DNA of 64,000 nucleotides from Streptomyces harbinensis (GCF_900116145.1 NZ_FPAB01000002.1:124001-188000), one strand, 5' to 3'. Positions 15,363-24,367 are shown, counted from the first letter of the stretch. Translations and numbers: made by a program. Notes: generated from the sequence alone by a model not told the origin.

Positions 15363-16331
15363 ATGAGCAATCTCGATCAGCGCCCCGCCCCCACCCCCTG
15401 CGGCGCGGCACCCCGCACCGGCCCGGTGCACGAACTCCAGCCGGGCCGCGAGGTACCGCTCGGGGAAAGCACGGTCGTCCGCCGCCTGCTGCCCAACCTC
15501 GGCCGCCGCATGGTGGGCGCCTGGGTGTTCGTGGACCACTACGGCCCGGACGACATCGCGGACGAGCCCGGCATGCAGGTGCCCCCGCACCCGCACATCG
15601 GGCTCCAGACCGTCAGCTGGCTGCACGCCGGCGAGGTCCTGCACCGCGACAGCCTCGGCAGCCTCCAGACGGTCCGCCCCCGCGAACTGGGCCTGATGAC
15701 CGCCGGCCGCGCCATCTCCCACTCCGAGGAGTCCCCGAGCCCGCACCGCAACGCCCCCATCCTGCACGGCGCCCAGCTGTGGGTGGCGCTCCCGGACGCG
15801 CACCGGCACACCGCGCCGGCCTTCGAACACCACACCACCCTGCCGGTCCTGCACGGCGGCGGCGGACTCACCGCCACCGTCATCCTCGGCGAACTCGACG
15901 GCGCGGCCTCGCCCGGCACCACCTACAGCCCCCTGGTGGGCGCCGACCTCGCCCTGGCGGCCGGCACCGACACCCGGCTGCCGCTGACCGAGGACTTCGA
16001 GTACGCGGCCCTGTCCATGTCCGGCTCCCCGGTCATCGACGGCGTACCACTGCCGCCCGGCGCCCTCCTCTACCTCGGCGAGGGCCGCCGCGAACTCCCG
16101 CTCCGCTCCGACCACGACGCCGCCGTGATGCTTCTGGGCGGCGTCCCGTTCGAGGAGGAGATCATCATGTGGTGGAACTTCGTGGGCCGCACCGGCGAGG
16201 AGATCGCCCAGGCCCGCGCCGACTGGGCACGGGGCACCCGCTTCGGCGAGGTCACCGGCTACGCCGGCGACCGCCTCTCCGCCCCTGCCCTCCCCCCGGT
16301 CCCCCTGAAACCCCGGGGCCGCACCCGCTGA
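15363..16331 (+). CDS. Pirin family protein
   Basis: A 322-residue bicupin. The N-terminal cupin has HPHIGLQTVSW (about residues 77-87) with further His and Glu downstream (SHSEESP, LHGAQLWVAL), the mononuclear iron site of pirins. The C-terminal cupin follows the usual pirin layout (PPGALLYLGEG, LLGGVPFEEEI). Some bacterial pirins have quercetinase activity or bind metabolic enzymes; the role here is not set by context. The ATG at 15363 fits the family start; an upstream in-frame ATG at 15345 adds only six residues. Confidence 0.88.
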   Translation: MSNLDQRPAPTPCGAAPRTGPVHELQPGREVPLGESTVVRRLLPNLGRRMVGAWVFVDHYGPDDIADEPGMQVPPHPHIGLQTVSWLHAGEVLHRDSLGSLQTVRPRELGLMTAGRAISHSEESPSPHRNAPILHGAQLWVALPDAHRHTAPAFEHHTTLPVLHGGGGLTATVILGELDGAASPGTTYSPLVGADLALAAGTDTRLPLTEDFEYAALSMSGSPVIDGVPLPPGALLYLGEGRRELPLRSDHDAAVMLLGGVPFEEEIIMWWNFVGRTGEEIAQARADWARGTRFGEVTGYAGDRLSAPALPPVPLKPRGRTR

Positions 16332-16370
16332 CCTGGTCTTTTCATGACCGGGTCTCTCATGACACGACGC

Positions 16371-16411
16371 CGTCCATTCCCGGGAGCGGTAGCGGCTCGC
16401 GGGAGTGGACG
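16371..16411. terminator. Hairpin terminator after pirin gene
   Basis: A 12-bp stem, CGTCCATTCCCG and CGGGAGTGGACG with one G-U pair in RNA and an inner GAGC/GCTC hairpin, begins 39 bp after the pirin stop. Likely its terminator. Confidence 0.6.
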
Positions 16412-16461
16412 CGCAGCGCGGAGGGAACCGACGGGCCGTGGCCGCCTAGGGCTCGATCGAG

Positions 16462-16563
16462 ATGATCGTGGACGACACGACCGCGACGGTGAAAGAAGAA
16501 GCCCTCTCGGGCGACCGAGCCGTGTGCTACTCGCAGATCTTCGACCGGCTCGGCGTCGGCTGA
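16462..16563 (+). CDS. Possible 33-residue ORF or gene remnant
   Basis: An open frame beginning ATG ATC GTG and ending TGA encodes MIVDDTTATVKEEALSGD and so on, a sequence with a natural-looking amino-acid mix unlike the surrounding shadow frames. There is no good ribosome-binding site (GATCGAG only) and I recognise no family. It may be the tail of a lost gene. The rest of the gap (16412-16680) shows nothing else I can name. Confidence 0.25.
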   Translation: MIVDDTTATVKEEALSGDRAVCYSQIFDRLGVG

Positions 16564-16680
16564 GCAGGGCGGGGGGCACGGCATCGCGACGCAGAACCCT
16601 CCCCGTCGGCGACCCTGACAGAGCGCGAACCGCCTCCGGTCGCCGCCGGTTGGCCAAGCGGCTTCTGGGACAGAGTCTCG

Positions 16681-17112
16681 CTACCAGCCGTGGACGGAGA
16701 ACGTGTCGCCTTTGAGGTAGTGGGCGATGCCTGTGGCGTTGTACGACACGGTGTGGTCCGGGAGTTGGGCGGGGTGGTGCCATGTGATGCCGGTGCACTT
16801 GTGGGGTTCGGCGTTGACCGGTTCGCCGGTCCAGTGGGCGGTGGCGAAGAACCAGCCGATGCGGGGCCGGCCGTCGGGGTTGCGGTAGTGCATGACGTGC
16901 ACGGTGCGCAGAGCTGCCGGGTCGATGGTGATGCCGACTTCTTCTTGTGCTTCGCGTACTGCGGCTTCGATGACGCTTTCGCCGGGGTCGACTTTCCCGG
17001 AGGGCAGGTTGAGGAGGCCGTCCGCGTAGCCGGTGTTGGCTCGTTCGGCGAGGAGGATCCGGTCTCCGCGTTCGAGGATGATCATGACGTCGATGACGGT
17101 GTGGGGCTGCAC
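16681..17112 (-). CDS. Nudix hydrolase
   Basis: A 143-residue Nudix protein. The box GKVDPGESVIEAAVREAQEEVGI (about residues 39-61) contains all key residues of GX5EX7REUXEEXGU. It would hydrolyse a nucleoside diphosphate linked to another moiety; the short length and simple layout resemble small MutT/ADP-ribose-type enzymes, and the substrate is open. GTG start preceded by GGAGGGACCCGA. Third codon positions are much less G/C-biased than in neighbouring genes, which suggests recent acquisition. Monocistronic. Confidence 0.88.
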   Translation of the reverse strand: MQPHTVIDVMIILERGDRILLAERANTGYADGLLNLPSGKVDPGESVIEAAVREAQEEVGITIDPAALRTVHVMHYRNPDGRPRIGWFFATAHWTGEPVNAEPHKCTGITWHHPAQLPDHTVSYNATGIAHYLKGDTFSVHGW

Positions 17113-17266
17113 TCGGGTCCCTCCGCGTGGGTCTGGGGGCGGTAGGGACCCTAGCGGTCGTGCGGGGTCCGGGCGGCGAGAAGCCGGCGTTCATCCGCCT
17201 GCTGAGCTGTCCAGCGCACGCGGTCCGCGGCGGGACCGCTTGCGCAGGAAATCAGTCATCGCAGCG

Positions 17267-18952
17267 TCACAGCGCGGCGAGTTCGTCCGTCAGGTCGTCC
17301 AGGCCGAGTGAGCCGAGCGACAGGGCCGCCATGTGCCATGCCTTCAGGTCGAAGCCGGCGCCACCCGCTGTACGTGCTGCCTCGCGGCCGGCCAGCCAGG
17401 CGCGTTCGCCGAGCTTGTAGCTGATGGCCTGGCCCGGCTGGCCGAGGTAGCGGGTGAGTTCGGAGCGGGTGTACTCCGGCTCCGTGCCGGTGTGGGTCAT
17501 GAGGAACGCGGCGGCCAGCTGAGGCGTCCACACCTCGCCCGGGTGGTAGCTCTCACCCGCCGGGATCTTCAGTTCCAGGTGCATGCCGATGTCGATGATC
17601 ACCCGCACCGCGCGCAGCATCTGGGCCGACAGATAGCCAAGGCGGTGCGCAGGGTCGGTCAGGTAGCCGAGTTCGTCCATCAGCCGCTCGGCGTACAGCG
17701 CCCAGCCCTCGGTGGCCGCGCCGACCGAGCCGACGCTGACCTGGAAGCGGGAGAGCCGGTCCTGCACCAGCACCCACTGCGCCAGTTGGAGGTGGTGGCC
17801 GGGGACGCCCTCGTGGTACCAGGTGGAGACCAGGTTCCACACCGGGAAACGGGTCGCGCCCAGCGTCGGCAGCCAGGTCTGGCCCGGGCGCGCGAAATCC
17901 AGCGAGGGGCGGCTGTAGTACGGGCCCGCCGCGCTGCCGGACGGGGCGATCCGGGCCTCCACCCGCTTGATCGGGTCGGCCAGCTCGAAGTGCGTACCGT
18001 CCAGCTCGCGGATCGCCCGCTCCGTCAGCTCCTGGAGCCAGACCCGGATCTCCTCCTCACCGTCGATCGCCTGACCCTTCTTCTCCAGGTGCTGCATCGC
18101 GGCGAACGTCGATTCGCCGGGCAGGATCTCGGCGGCGACCGCGCGCATCTCGCGCTCCAGGCGGTGGAATTCCTCCCAGCCGTAGGCGTACGCGTCCGCC
18201 AGATCCAGGTCGGAGCCGGTCCACAGGCGCGCCGACAGCCGATAGCGCTCGCGGCCCACGGCGTCCGGGGTACCGGCGACAGCGGGCAGGTAGTCCTCGC
18301 TCAGATAGGCGCGCAGGTCCGCGAGACCGGCGGTTGCCGCGTCGGCCGAGGCGGCCAGCTCCGTACGCTGCGCCTCGGGGCCGCCGGCCGCGAAGGTGCG
18401 GTACCAGTCGGACTCCAGCCAGGCGTCCAGCTGTTCGACGACGGTCTCCACCTGGCGCGGCGCCGCGTTCAGGCCGCGGGCGCTGCCGGCCCGCAGCGAG
18501 TCGGCGTAACCGCGCAGCGCGGCCGGGACGTTACGGAGCCGGCGGCCGATGACGGCCCAGTCCTCGTCGGTGGCGGTGGGCATCAGCTGAAAGACGGCGC
18601 GCTGTTGCTGCACCGGGCAGAAGATGTTGTTGACCTCCCGCAGGTTCTCCCCCGCCTCCTCCAGGGCGAGCGAGGCGCCCAGCCTTTCCCGCAGCAGCCG
18701 GGCCGCGCGCCGCTCGTCCACGTCGCCGGGCTCGCCCACCGCGTCCAGCCGGGCCAGGGTGGCGCGTTCGAGGGCGGCGAGGGCGGCGTGCCCGGCCGGG
18801 GAGTAGTCGGGAAAACCGTCCGCGTCCGGGGTAACACCGAACAGGGTGCCGATCACGGGGTTGAGCTCGGCGAGCTGGTCGACGTAATCGTCGGCGATCC
18901 GGCGTGGGGTGCCGGGGAGGGGTGCAGTGGGGGAGGAGCCAGAACGCTGCAT
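17267..18952 (-). CDS. DUF885 family protein, zinc-metallopeptidase-like
   Basis: A 561-residue DUF885 protein. The central HEGVPGHH (about 379-386), followed by EGWALYAERL some 35 residues on, gives the H-E-x4-H plus downstream Glu arrangement of gluzincin-like metallopeptidases. There is no signal peptide, so it should be cytoplasmic; no substrate has been fixed for most of this family. The ATG at 18952 has AGAGGA 8 bp upstream; a TTG ten codons earlier is less likely. Monocistronic, divergent from a decayed protease gene. Confidence 0.82.
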   Translation of the reverse strand: MQRSGSSPTAPLPGTPRRIADDYVDQLAELNPVIGTLFGVTPDADGFPDYSPAGHAALAALERATLARLDAVGEPGDVDERRAARLLRERLGASLALEEAGENLREVNNIFCPVQQQRAVFQLMPTATDEDWAVIGRRLRNVPAALRGYADSLRAGSARGLNAAPRQVETVVEQLDAWLESDWYRTFAAGGPEAQRTELAASADAATAGLADLRAYLSEDYLPAVAGTPDAVGRERYRLSARLWTGSDLDLADAYAYGWEEFHRLEREMRAVAAEILPGESTFAAMQHLEKKGQAIDGEEEIRVWLQELTERAIRELDGTHFELADPIKRVEARIAPSGSAAGPYYSRPSLDFARPGQTWLPTLGATRFPVWNLVSTWYHEGVPGHHLQLAQWVLVQDRLSRFQVSVGSVGAATEGWALYAERLMDELGYLTDPAHRLGYLSAQMLRAVRVIIDIGMHLELKIPAGESYHPGEVWTPQLAAAFLMTHTGTEPEYTRSELTRYLGQPGQAISYKLGERAWLAGREAARTAGGAGFDLKAWHMAALSLGSLGLDDLTDELAAL

Positions 18953-19032
18953 CGTGCCATCCTCTTCGACATGCGGGGACAAAGGGGAGGAACCCCGTTC
19001 GATTGAGGGGGTGCCTCGGCCGCAACCGTACG

Positions 19033-19628
19033 GTGGTGGCCGAGCCGCCGCCGTTGGGTCCGGCGGGCGAGCGTTACCAACGGGCCGGCGGGCTACCGCT
19101 GATCGTCACCTGTACCGGCAGCGCCCGGGAGCAGGACACCGCCTCCGCCCGTCTCGCCGCTGTCGTGGACGAGGCGGCCGAGGGCCGTACCGTCCTGGAG
19201 TCGATCAACGTCGAGGCGCTCACCGTCACCGACGAGGAGACCGCCGCGCTCTGGGCAGCCGTCACCGGGGCGACCGGCGAGGAAGCGTTCTCCCTCGCCG
19301 CCGCCCCGGGCATCGCCGCCATCGTGCTGGACGGCGTGGTGGAGAAGTCCCTGGCCGAGTCCGCCGCGACTCCACCGCCCCGGCCGGCAAGAAGTCCTTC
19401 CGGGTGCCCTTCGGCGTGCAGGGCACAGCGGAGGCCCACCCGTCGTCGGTGAAGATCTCCTACTCCACCGACGGCGGTGCGACCTGGAAGAAGGCGCCGG
19501 TCGCGGCGGGCGCCGTGCAGATCGACAACCCGCGGGCCGGCGGCTCGGTGTCGCTGCGGGCCGAGATCAAGGACGGCTGCGGCAACAAGGCCGTCCAGAC
19601 GATCACCGACGCCTATCCGACGCGCTGA
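19033..19628 (+). pseudogene. Remnant of an S8 (subtilisin-like) protease gene, catalytic domain deleted
   Basis: Two protein-like stretches in different frames abut near 19370. The first (19033 to about 19370) reads like an S8 propeptide end, with AAPGIAAIVLDGVVEKSLAE resembling the LDG-V-x-x-SLD segment that precedes the catalytic domain in large Streptomyces S8 proteases. The second (about 19375-19628, frame shifted) reads VKISYSTDGGATWKKAPV ... VSLRAEIKDGCGNKAVQTIT and ends TR-stop, like the C-terminal domain of the same proteases. The Asp, His and Ser catalytic blocks are missing, so about 700-900 residues have been lost. Best explained as an internal deletion plus frame change; not functional. 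Confidence 0.55.
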
Positions 19629-19704
19629 ACAGCGCCGTTTCGCCCCGATGTACGGCCGGCCGGGTGGATCGCGTTCCCCGCGCCCAGCCGGCCACGGGTG
19701 CTCG

Positions 19705-20466
19705 TTACGCGGGCGAGCCGGGGGCCGGGGGTACCTCCAGCACGAAGAGCATGAAGCAGATTTTGGTCGAGAGGTCCTGGAAGTCGTCGGGGTACAGCTC
19801 CCGGGCGGCCGGGTCGGGCCGTGGCTCGCTGATCACGGTCAGGCGGAAGCCGGCCGCGGTGAAGGCGTCGGTCATCGCGTGCAGCGGCCTGCGCCAGAAG
19901 CTCATCCGGACGGGCTGCTCCGACAGATGGGTCCAGTCCTGGGTGTAGGGGGTGGTCGCGTGATAGTCGGGCCGCGGATCCCGGGTCGCGTAGTCCATGA
20001 ACGGGTGGTGTATCGATGCGATCAGCCGGCCGCCGGGCCTGAGTACGCGCCGCAGCTCGGCCAGCGTCGGCCCCCAGTCCTCCAGGTAGTGCAGCACCAG
20101 CGAGGCCACGACGTCATCGAACGCACCGTCGGCGAACGGCAGCGGCTCGCCCAGGTCAGCCACGTGCAGGTCCGCGTCGGCGCCCAGCCGGCGCCGTGCC
20201 AGCTCCAGCATCCCGGCACTGGAGTCGAGGCCGGTGACGCGGGCACCCCGGTCGCGCAGCGCGGCGGACAGGGGGCCGGAGCCGCAGCCGGCGTCGAGGA
20301 TCCGGCGGCCGGCCACGTCCCCGGCGAGGGACAGCATGGCGGGTCGCTCGTAGTAGGCGTTCAGCAGGCTCGTCTCGTTGTCCGTCGAGTACGCCTCGGC
20401 GAAGCTGTCGCAGTCGTTCGCCCGGGCCTCAGGTGCGGGTTGGGCACGGTTGTCGGTGGCTGTCAT
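19705..20466 (-). CDS. Class I SAM-dependent methyltransferase
   Basis: A 253-residue methyltransferase of the UbiE/Methyltransf_11 type. Motif I is ILDAGCGSGPLS (about 56-67), the acidic motif II is VTGLDSSAGML, and motif III VLHYLEDWGPTLAELRRVLRPGG follows with normal spacing. The substrate is unknown. ATG at 20466. The gene stands alone, 209 bp downstream of the sugar-acid operon end and running in the same direction. That gap (20467-20675) contains codon-like sequence on the plus strand, but no supported gene. Confidence 0.82.
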   Translation of the reverse strand: MTATDNRAQPAPEARANDCDSFAEAYSTDNETSLLNAYYERPAMLSLAGDVAGRRILDAGCGSGPLSAALRDRGARVTGLDSSAGMLELARRRLGADADLHVADLGEPLPFADGAFDDVVASLVLHYLEDWGPTLAELRRVLRPGGRLIASIHHPFMDYATRDPRPDYHATTPYTQDWTHLSEQPVRMSFWRRPLHAMTDAFTAAGFRLTVISEPRPDPAARELYPDDFQDLSTKICFMLFVLEVPPAPGSPA

Positions 20467-20675
20467 GCTGCGGTCTCCGTCGTGTCGTCTCGGCGCGGTG
20501 CACGGGCGTTCCGTCCTGGTGACCGACGTGGTGCCGTACGCCCCGGTTCCCCTCGCAGCGGATACGTGGCCGGCCGCATGATCGCTGCTGTGGGCGCGGG
20601 AGATCGCCGGGACCGCCGACGACTTCCGCCGAGCGGCGGCGGCAGCCGTCGTGGTGGGAGCGGACGGCGTGGAGG

Positions 20676-21638
20676 TCAGCGCACGGCGGTGCCGGGGGCC
20701 GTGTCGAGGAGCGGGAGTTCGTCCCGGTGCGGCAGGCCCTCCCAATCGCCGGAGGTCGCCACGGCGAAGGCGGCCGTGCGGGTGGCCCGGTGCAGCCGGT
20801 CTCCCGGGGACAGGCCGTCGAGCAGCCCGGAGAGATAGCCCGCGCAGAACGCGTCGCCCGCCCCGACGGTGTCCGTCACGGGCACCGGATGCGCCGGAAC
20901 GTGCAGTGCGGGCCGGCCGGGGAGGTGGAGATCCGCGCCCTCGGCGCCGCGTTTGACGACCACCTCGCGTACCCCGTCCCGCAGCAGGAGTGCCGCCCGC
21001 TCCGCCTCGGCGGTGTCGTCGTCACCGGCGACCAGCGGCAGTTCGTCGTCCGAGGCGATCACGATGTCGACCCGGGGCAGCAGCGGACGCAGAGCGGCGG
21101 CGGCCTGGTCGGCGCTCCACAGCCGGGTGCGGTGGTTGACGTCGAGCGTCACGGTCCAGCCGCGCCCGGCGGCGTGTTCGGCCGCCGCCCGCACCGCGGC
21201 GAGCGGGCCGGCCCCCAGGGCGCAGGTGATGCCGGTGAGATGCAGGACGCGGGCGCCCGCGTCGAGGGCGGGCCCGAGGTGTCCGGGGCGCAGCCGGGAA
21301 CCCGCCGAGCCGCCGCGCCAGTAGTGCACGCGGGCCAGGTCGGCGACGCGTCGTTCGCGCAGCATGGCGCCCGTGGGCGCCTCGTCGTCCGTGGTGGCGT
21401 GGGCCACGTCCACGCCCTCGCCGCGCAGGGTGCGCAGCACCATCCGCCCGGGCTCGTCCGCGCCGACCCGGCCCGCCCAGCGCGCGCGGTGCCCGAGTCG
21501 GGCCAGGCCCACGGCCACATTGGACTCGGCGCCCGCCACCGTGGGCCGGACCGGGTTGCCGACCGCGAGCGGCCCCTCCAGTTGCAGCGAGAGCATCGTC
21601 TCGCCGAAGGTCAGTACCTCAACGTCCGGTGCGCTCAT
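20676..21638 (-). CDS. PfkB-family sugar kinase, 2-keto-3-deoxygluconate/galactonate kinase type
   Basis: A 320-residue ribokinase-fold kinase. It opens with VLTFGETMLSL, has the substrate-side AGAESNVAVGLARLG motif near 40 and the anion-hole/catalytic DTVGAGDAFCAGY near 252-264 (catalytic Asp in GAGD). It should phosphorylate 2-keto-3-deoxy-sugar acid at C6. Its ATG overlaps the aldolase stop by 4 bp, and it is the last gene of the SDR/dehydratase/aldolase/kinase unit. Together, the last three genes convert an aldonate to pyruvate and glyceraldehyde 3-phosphate by the DeLey-Doudoroff route. Confidence 0.82.
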   Translation of the reverse strand: MSAPDVEVLTFGETMLSLQLEGPLAVGNPVRPTVAGAESNVAVGLARLGHRARWAGRVGADEPGRMVLRTLRGEGVDVAHATTDDEAPTGAMLRERRVADLARVHYWRGGSAGSRLRPGHLGPALDAGARVLHLTGITCALGAGPLAAVRAAAEHAAGRGWTVTLDVNHRTRLWSADQAAAALRPLLPRVDIVIASDDELPLVAGDDDTAEAERAALLLRDGVREVVVKRGAEGADLHLPGRPALHVPAHPVPVTDTVGAGDAFCAGYLSGLLDGLSPGDRLHRATRTAAFAVATSGDWEGLPHRDELPLLDTAPGTAVR

Positions 21639-22279
21639 GCCGCTTCCCCCGCCCGGCACAGGGCGCGGAACGCCCGGGCCCGCTCCCGCAGTGCGGCCGG
21701 GTCCCCGCCGTCGGCCGCGTCGCCGAGCAGGGGCGAGCCCACGCCGACGGCGACGGCCCCGGCCGCGAAGTACGCCGGGACCAGCTCGGCGTTCACCCCG
21801 CCCACCGGGACGAACGGCACACCGGGCAGCGGGTCGCGCAGCGCCCGCAGATAGCCGGGCCCGCCCAGCGACGCCGGGAACAGCTTCACGGCGTGAGCGC
21901 CCGCCCGCATGGCCGCCACCGCCTCGGTGGGCGTCAGCGCCCCGGCCAGCACCGGAACGCCCAGGGCGACGGCCTGTTCGAGCCCTTGGCCCAGCGCGGG
22001 CGTCACCATCCAGCTCGCCCCCGCGTCCCGGGCCCGCAGGGCGTCCTCCCGGGTGACGACGGTACCCGCGCCGACGATCGCGTCCGGGCCCGTCTCCCGG
22101 ATCGCCCGCCGGATGACCTCATCGGCCTCCGGCGTGGTGAGCGATACCTCGACGAGCCGCACCCCCTCGCCGGCCAGGGCCACGACGCTGCGCAGCGCCG
22201 CCTCCGGGTCCTTGCCGCGCACGATGGCGACCAGGCGGTCGTGGCGCAGTGTCTGCGCGAAGTCGCTGTGTTCCGGCAT
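21635..22279 (-). CDS. KDPG/KDPGal-type aldolase
   Basis: A 214-residue class I 2-keto-3-deoxy-6-phospho-sugar-acid aldolase. The Schiff-base lysine is in HAVKLFPA (near residue 131), the catalytic glutamate in VRLVEVSLTTP (near 44), and GAGTVV binds phosphate with the later GGV. It cleaves 6-phospho-2-keto-3-deoxygluconate or -galactonate into pyruvate and glyceraldehyde 3-phosphate. Neighbouring galactonate-type dehydratase favours the galactonate version (DgoA role). Start at 22279 behind CACAGGAC; stop overlaps the kinase start by 4 bp. Confidence 0.88.
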   Translation of the reverse strand: MPEHSDFAQTLRHDRLVAIVRGKDPEAALRSVVALAGEGVRLVEVSLTTPEADEVIRRAIRETGPDAIVGAGTVVTREDALRARDAGASWMVTPALGQGLEQAVALGVPVLAGALTPTEAVAAMRAGAHAVKLFPASLGGPGYLRALRDPLPGVPFVPVGGVNAELVPAYFAAGAVAVGVGSPLLGDAADGGDPAALRERARAFRALCRAGEAA

Positions 22280-22354
22280 GTCCTGTGCTCCGTGGTTCGG
22301 CTCGTCGGCGGGGGGAGGACGGGGAGGGCGGGGGAGAAGGAGCGGCGGCCGGCG

Positions 22355-23500
22355 TCACCACTCGGCGAACGAGCCGTCGGGGTGCCGCCACACGGGGTTG
22401 TGCCAGTCCGGCGCACTGCCGTCGGCACGGCGTACCGCCTGCTCGTCGACCTCGATGCCGAGCCCCGGGCCCAGCGGGCGCCGCAGATGGCCCGCGTCGA
22501 ACCGGAACACCTCCGGGTCGACGAGATAGTCCAGGACTTCGGCGCCCTGGTTGTAGTGGATGCCGATGCTCTGTTCCTGGATGAGGAAGTTCGGTGTGGT
22601 GAAGGCCACCTGGAGGCTCGCGGCCAGCGAGATCGGCCCCAGGGGGCAGTGCGGTGCCAGCAGTACGTCGAACGTCTCGGCCAGCGACGCCAGCCGCCGT
22701 ACCTCGGAGATGCCGCCGGCGTGCGACAGATCGGGCTGCAGGACGGCGATGCCCGCCCGCAGCGCGGGCAGCGCCTCGGCGCGGGAGTAGATCCGCTCGC
22801 CGGTGGCGATCGGCACCGGCGACGCCGCGACCACCTCGCCGAGCAGTTGCGTGTACTCCGGCAGGACCGGTTCCTCGACGAACAGCGGATGCAGCGGGGC
22901 CAGATGGGGCAGGACGCGGCGGGCGCCCGCGGCGCTGAAGCGGCCGTGGAAGTCGAGGGCGAAGTCCCGGTCGGGGCCCAGCACCTCCCGGGCGGCGGTG
23001 GCCCGTTCGACGACGGCGGCGACGTCCGCGGCGGTGGGCATCCGGTTCATCCGTCCGCAGGCGTTCATCTTGACGGCGGTGAAGCCCGCCTCCACCTGCG
23101 CCGTGACGGCTTCGGCGACGTCGGCCGGCTCGTCACCGCCGACCCAGCTGTAGGCGCGGACGCGTTCGCGCACGGGGCCGCCGAGCAGCATGTGCACCGG
23201 CACCCCCAGTGCCTTGCCCGCGATGTCCCACAGCGCCTGGTCGAGTCCGGCGACGGCGCTGGAGAGCACCGGCCCGCCCCGGTAGAAGGACCCCTTCGTC
23301 ATCACCTGCCAGTGGTCCTCTATCCGCAGGGGGTCCCGGCCGATCAGGTGCTCGGCGAGTTCGTGGACGGCCGTGCGGACCGTGGCGGCCCGGCCTTCCA
23401 CCACGGGTTCGCCCCAGCCCACCACGCCCTCGTCGGTCTCCACCCGGCAGAAAAGCCAGCGGGGCGGTACGGCGAAGGTCTCCACGCGCGTGATCTTCAA
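22355..23500 (-). CDS. dgoD: D-galactonate dehydratase (enolase superfamily)
   Basis: A 381-residue mandelate-racemase subgroup enzyme. Metal ligands fall at the positions known for galactonate dehydratase: Asp183 with His185 in LDFHGR, Glu209 in FVEEP, Glu235 in ATGERIY, and the catalytic His285 in APHCPLGP. Length and numbering match DgoD almost exactly, and it would convert D-galactonate to 2-keto-3-deoxygalactonate. The start is a TTG, set by TGGAGCCACC just upstream; no ATG or GTG fits as well. It sits between the SDR and aldolase genes in one leftward unit. Specificity for galactonate over related sugar acids is inferred. Confidence 0.85.
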   Translation of the reverse strand: MKITRVETFAVPPRWLFCRVETDEGVVGWGEPVVEGRAATVRTAVHELAEHLIGRDPLRIEDHWQVMTKGSFYRGGPVLSSAVAGLDQALWDIAGKALGVPVHMLLGGPVRERVRAYSWVGGDEPADVAEAVTAQVEAGFTAVKMNACGRMNRMPTAADVAAVVERATAAREVLGPDRDFALDFHGRFSAAGARRVLPHLAPLHPLFVEEPVLPEYTQLLGEVVAASPVPIATGERIYSRAEALPALRAGIAVLQPDLSHAGGISEVRRLASLAETFDVLLAPHCPLGPISLAASLQVAFTTPNFLIQEQSIGIHYNQGAEVLDYLVDPEVFRFDAGHLRRPLGPGLGIEVDEQAVRRADGSAPDWHNPVWRHPDGSFAEW

Positions 23501-23554
23501 GGTGGCTCCAGAGCAGGTGGGGAGGGATCGGGGCCGGCCGCGCCCGGCCGTGGT

Positions 23555-24331
23555 TCAGGCGGAGTTCTTCAGCACGCTCCAGCCGCCGTCCACCACGAGC
23601 GAGGCGCCCGTGACGAAGGAGGCGTCCGCGCTGAGCAGGAAGGCGATGGCCGCGGCGACCTCCTCGGGTGCGCCGAGGCGCCCGGCGGCCGTTTCCCGGG
23701 CCGCCGCTCGCCGGTCCTCCTCGGCGATGCCGTCCCAGGCCCGGGTGAGGACCGGCCCCGGCAGCACGCTGTTCACCCGGACCCGGCCGCCGTACTCGAC
23801 GGCCAGCTGCCGTGTCAGTCCGGTGAGTCCGGCCTTGGCCGCGGCGTAGGCGGGCCGTCCCGGCAGGCCCACCAGGGCGTGCACCGAGGAGACCAGGACC
23901 ATGCTGCCGTTGGTCGCGGCGAGGTCGTCGAGGCAGGCGCGCGCGCCGAGGAACGATCCGGTGAGGCTCACGGCGAGCTGCCGGTTCCACTCTTCGGCGC
24001 TGGTCCGGTGGGCCGGGGCGACGCGGACGGTGTAGGCGTTGCTCACCAGGGCGTGCACGGGCCCGAAGGCCGATCCGGCGGCGCGTACCGCCGCGGCCCA
24101 GGACGCCTCGTCGGAGACGTCGCAGCGCTGGAACCGTGCGCTGCCACCGGCTTCTTGGATGGCGGTGACGACGTCCGCGCCCGACTCCTCGTCGATGTCG
24201 GCGACGAGGACGCCGGCTCCCTCCGCGGCGAGCCGGCGGGCCGTGGCGGCACCGATGCCGGAGGCGCCGCCGGTGACGAGCGCGCAGCGGCCGGCCAGCC
24301 GGGGGGAGAGGGGTGGTGGTGCGGACGGCAC
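23555..24331 (-). CDS. Short-chain dehydrogenase/reductase, probably sugar dehydrogenase
   Basis: A 258-residue classical SDR. The cofactor motif TGGASGIG is near residue 18, the catalytic Ser is in VLVSSVHAL, and Tyr/Lys in PAYAAAKAG; the end SLVVDGGWSV is standard. ADID after the second strand favours NAD. Being first in an operon with galactonate dehydratase, aldolase and kinase, it likely oxidises a sugar to its lactone or acid. A lactonase is not in the unit. The GTG at 24331 follows AGGAGG with 6 bp spacing. Confidence 0.82.
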   Translation of the reverse strand: MPSAPPPLSPRLAGRCALVTGGASGIGAATARRLAAEGAGVLVADIDEESGADVVTAIQEAGGSARFQRCDVSDEASWAAAVRAAGSAFGPVHALVSNAYTVRVAPAHRTSAEEWNRQLAVSLTGSFLGARACLDDLAATNGSMVLVSSVHALVGLPGRPAYAAAKAGLTGLTRQLAVEYGGRVRVNSVLPGPVLTRAWDGIAEEDRRAAARETAAGRLGAPEEVAAAIAFLLSADASFVTGASLVVDGGWSVLKNSA

Positions 24332-24367
24332 GGGGTGCCTCCTGTGGGCCGGCGGCAACGACGGAAC

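Noticed and set aside
16660..16720. tRNA-like stretch (GGTTGGCCAAGCGG)
   Set aside because: Only a D-arm-like fragment; no cloverleaf, anticodon arm or T-arm can be built around it.
20467..20675. Codon-like plus-strand sequence (LWAREIAGTADDFRRA type) as a gene remnant
   Set aside because: Too short, no family recognised and no start; could be chance in GC-rich DNA.
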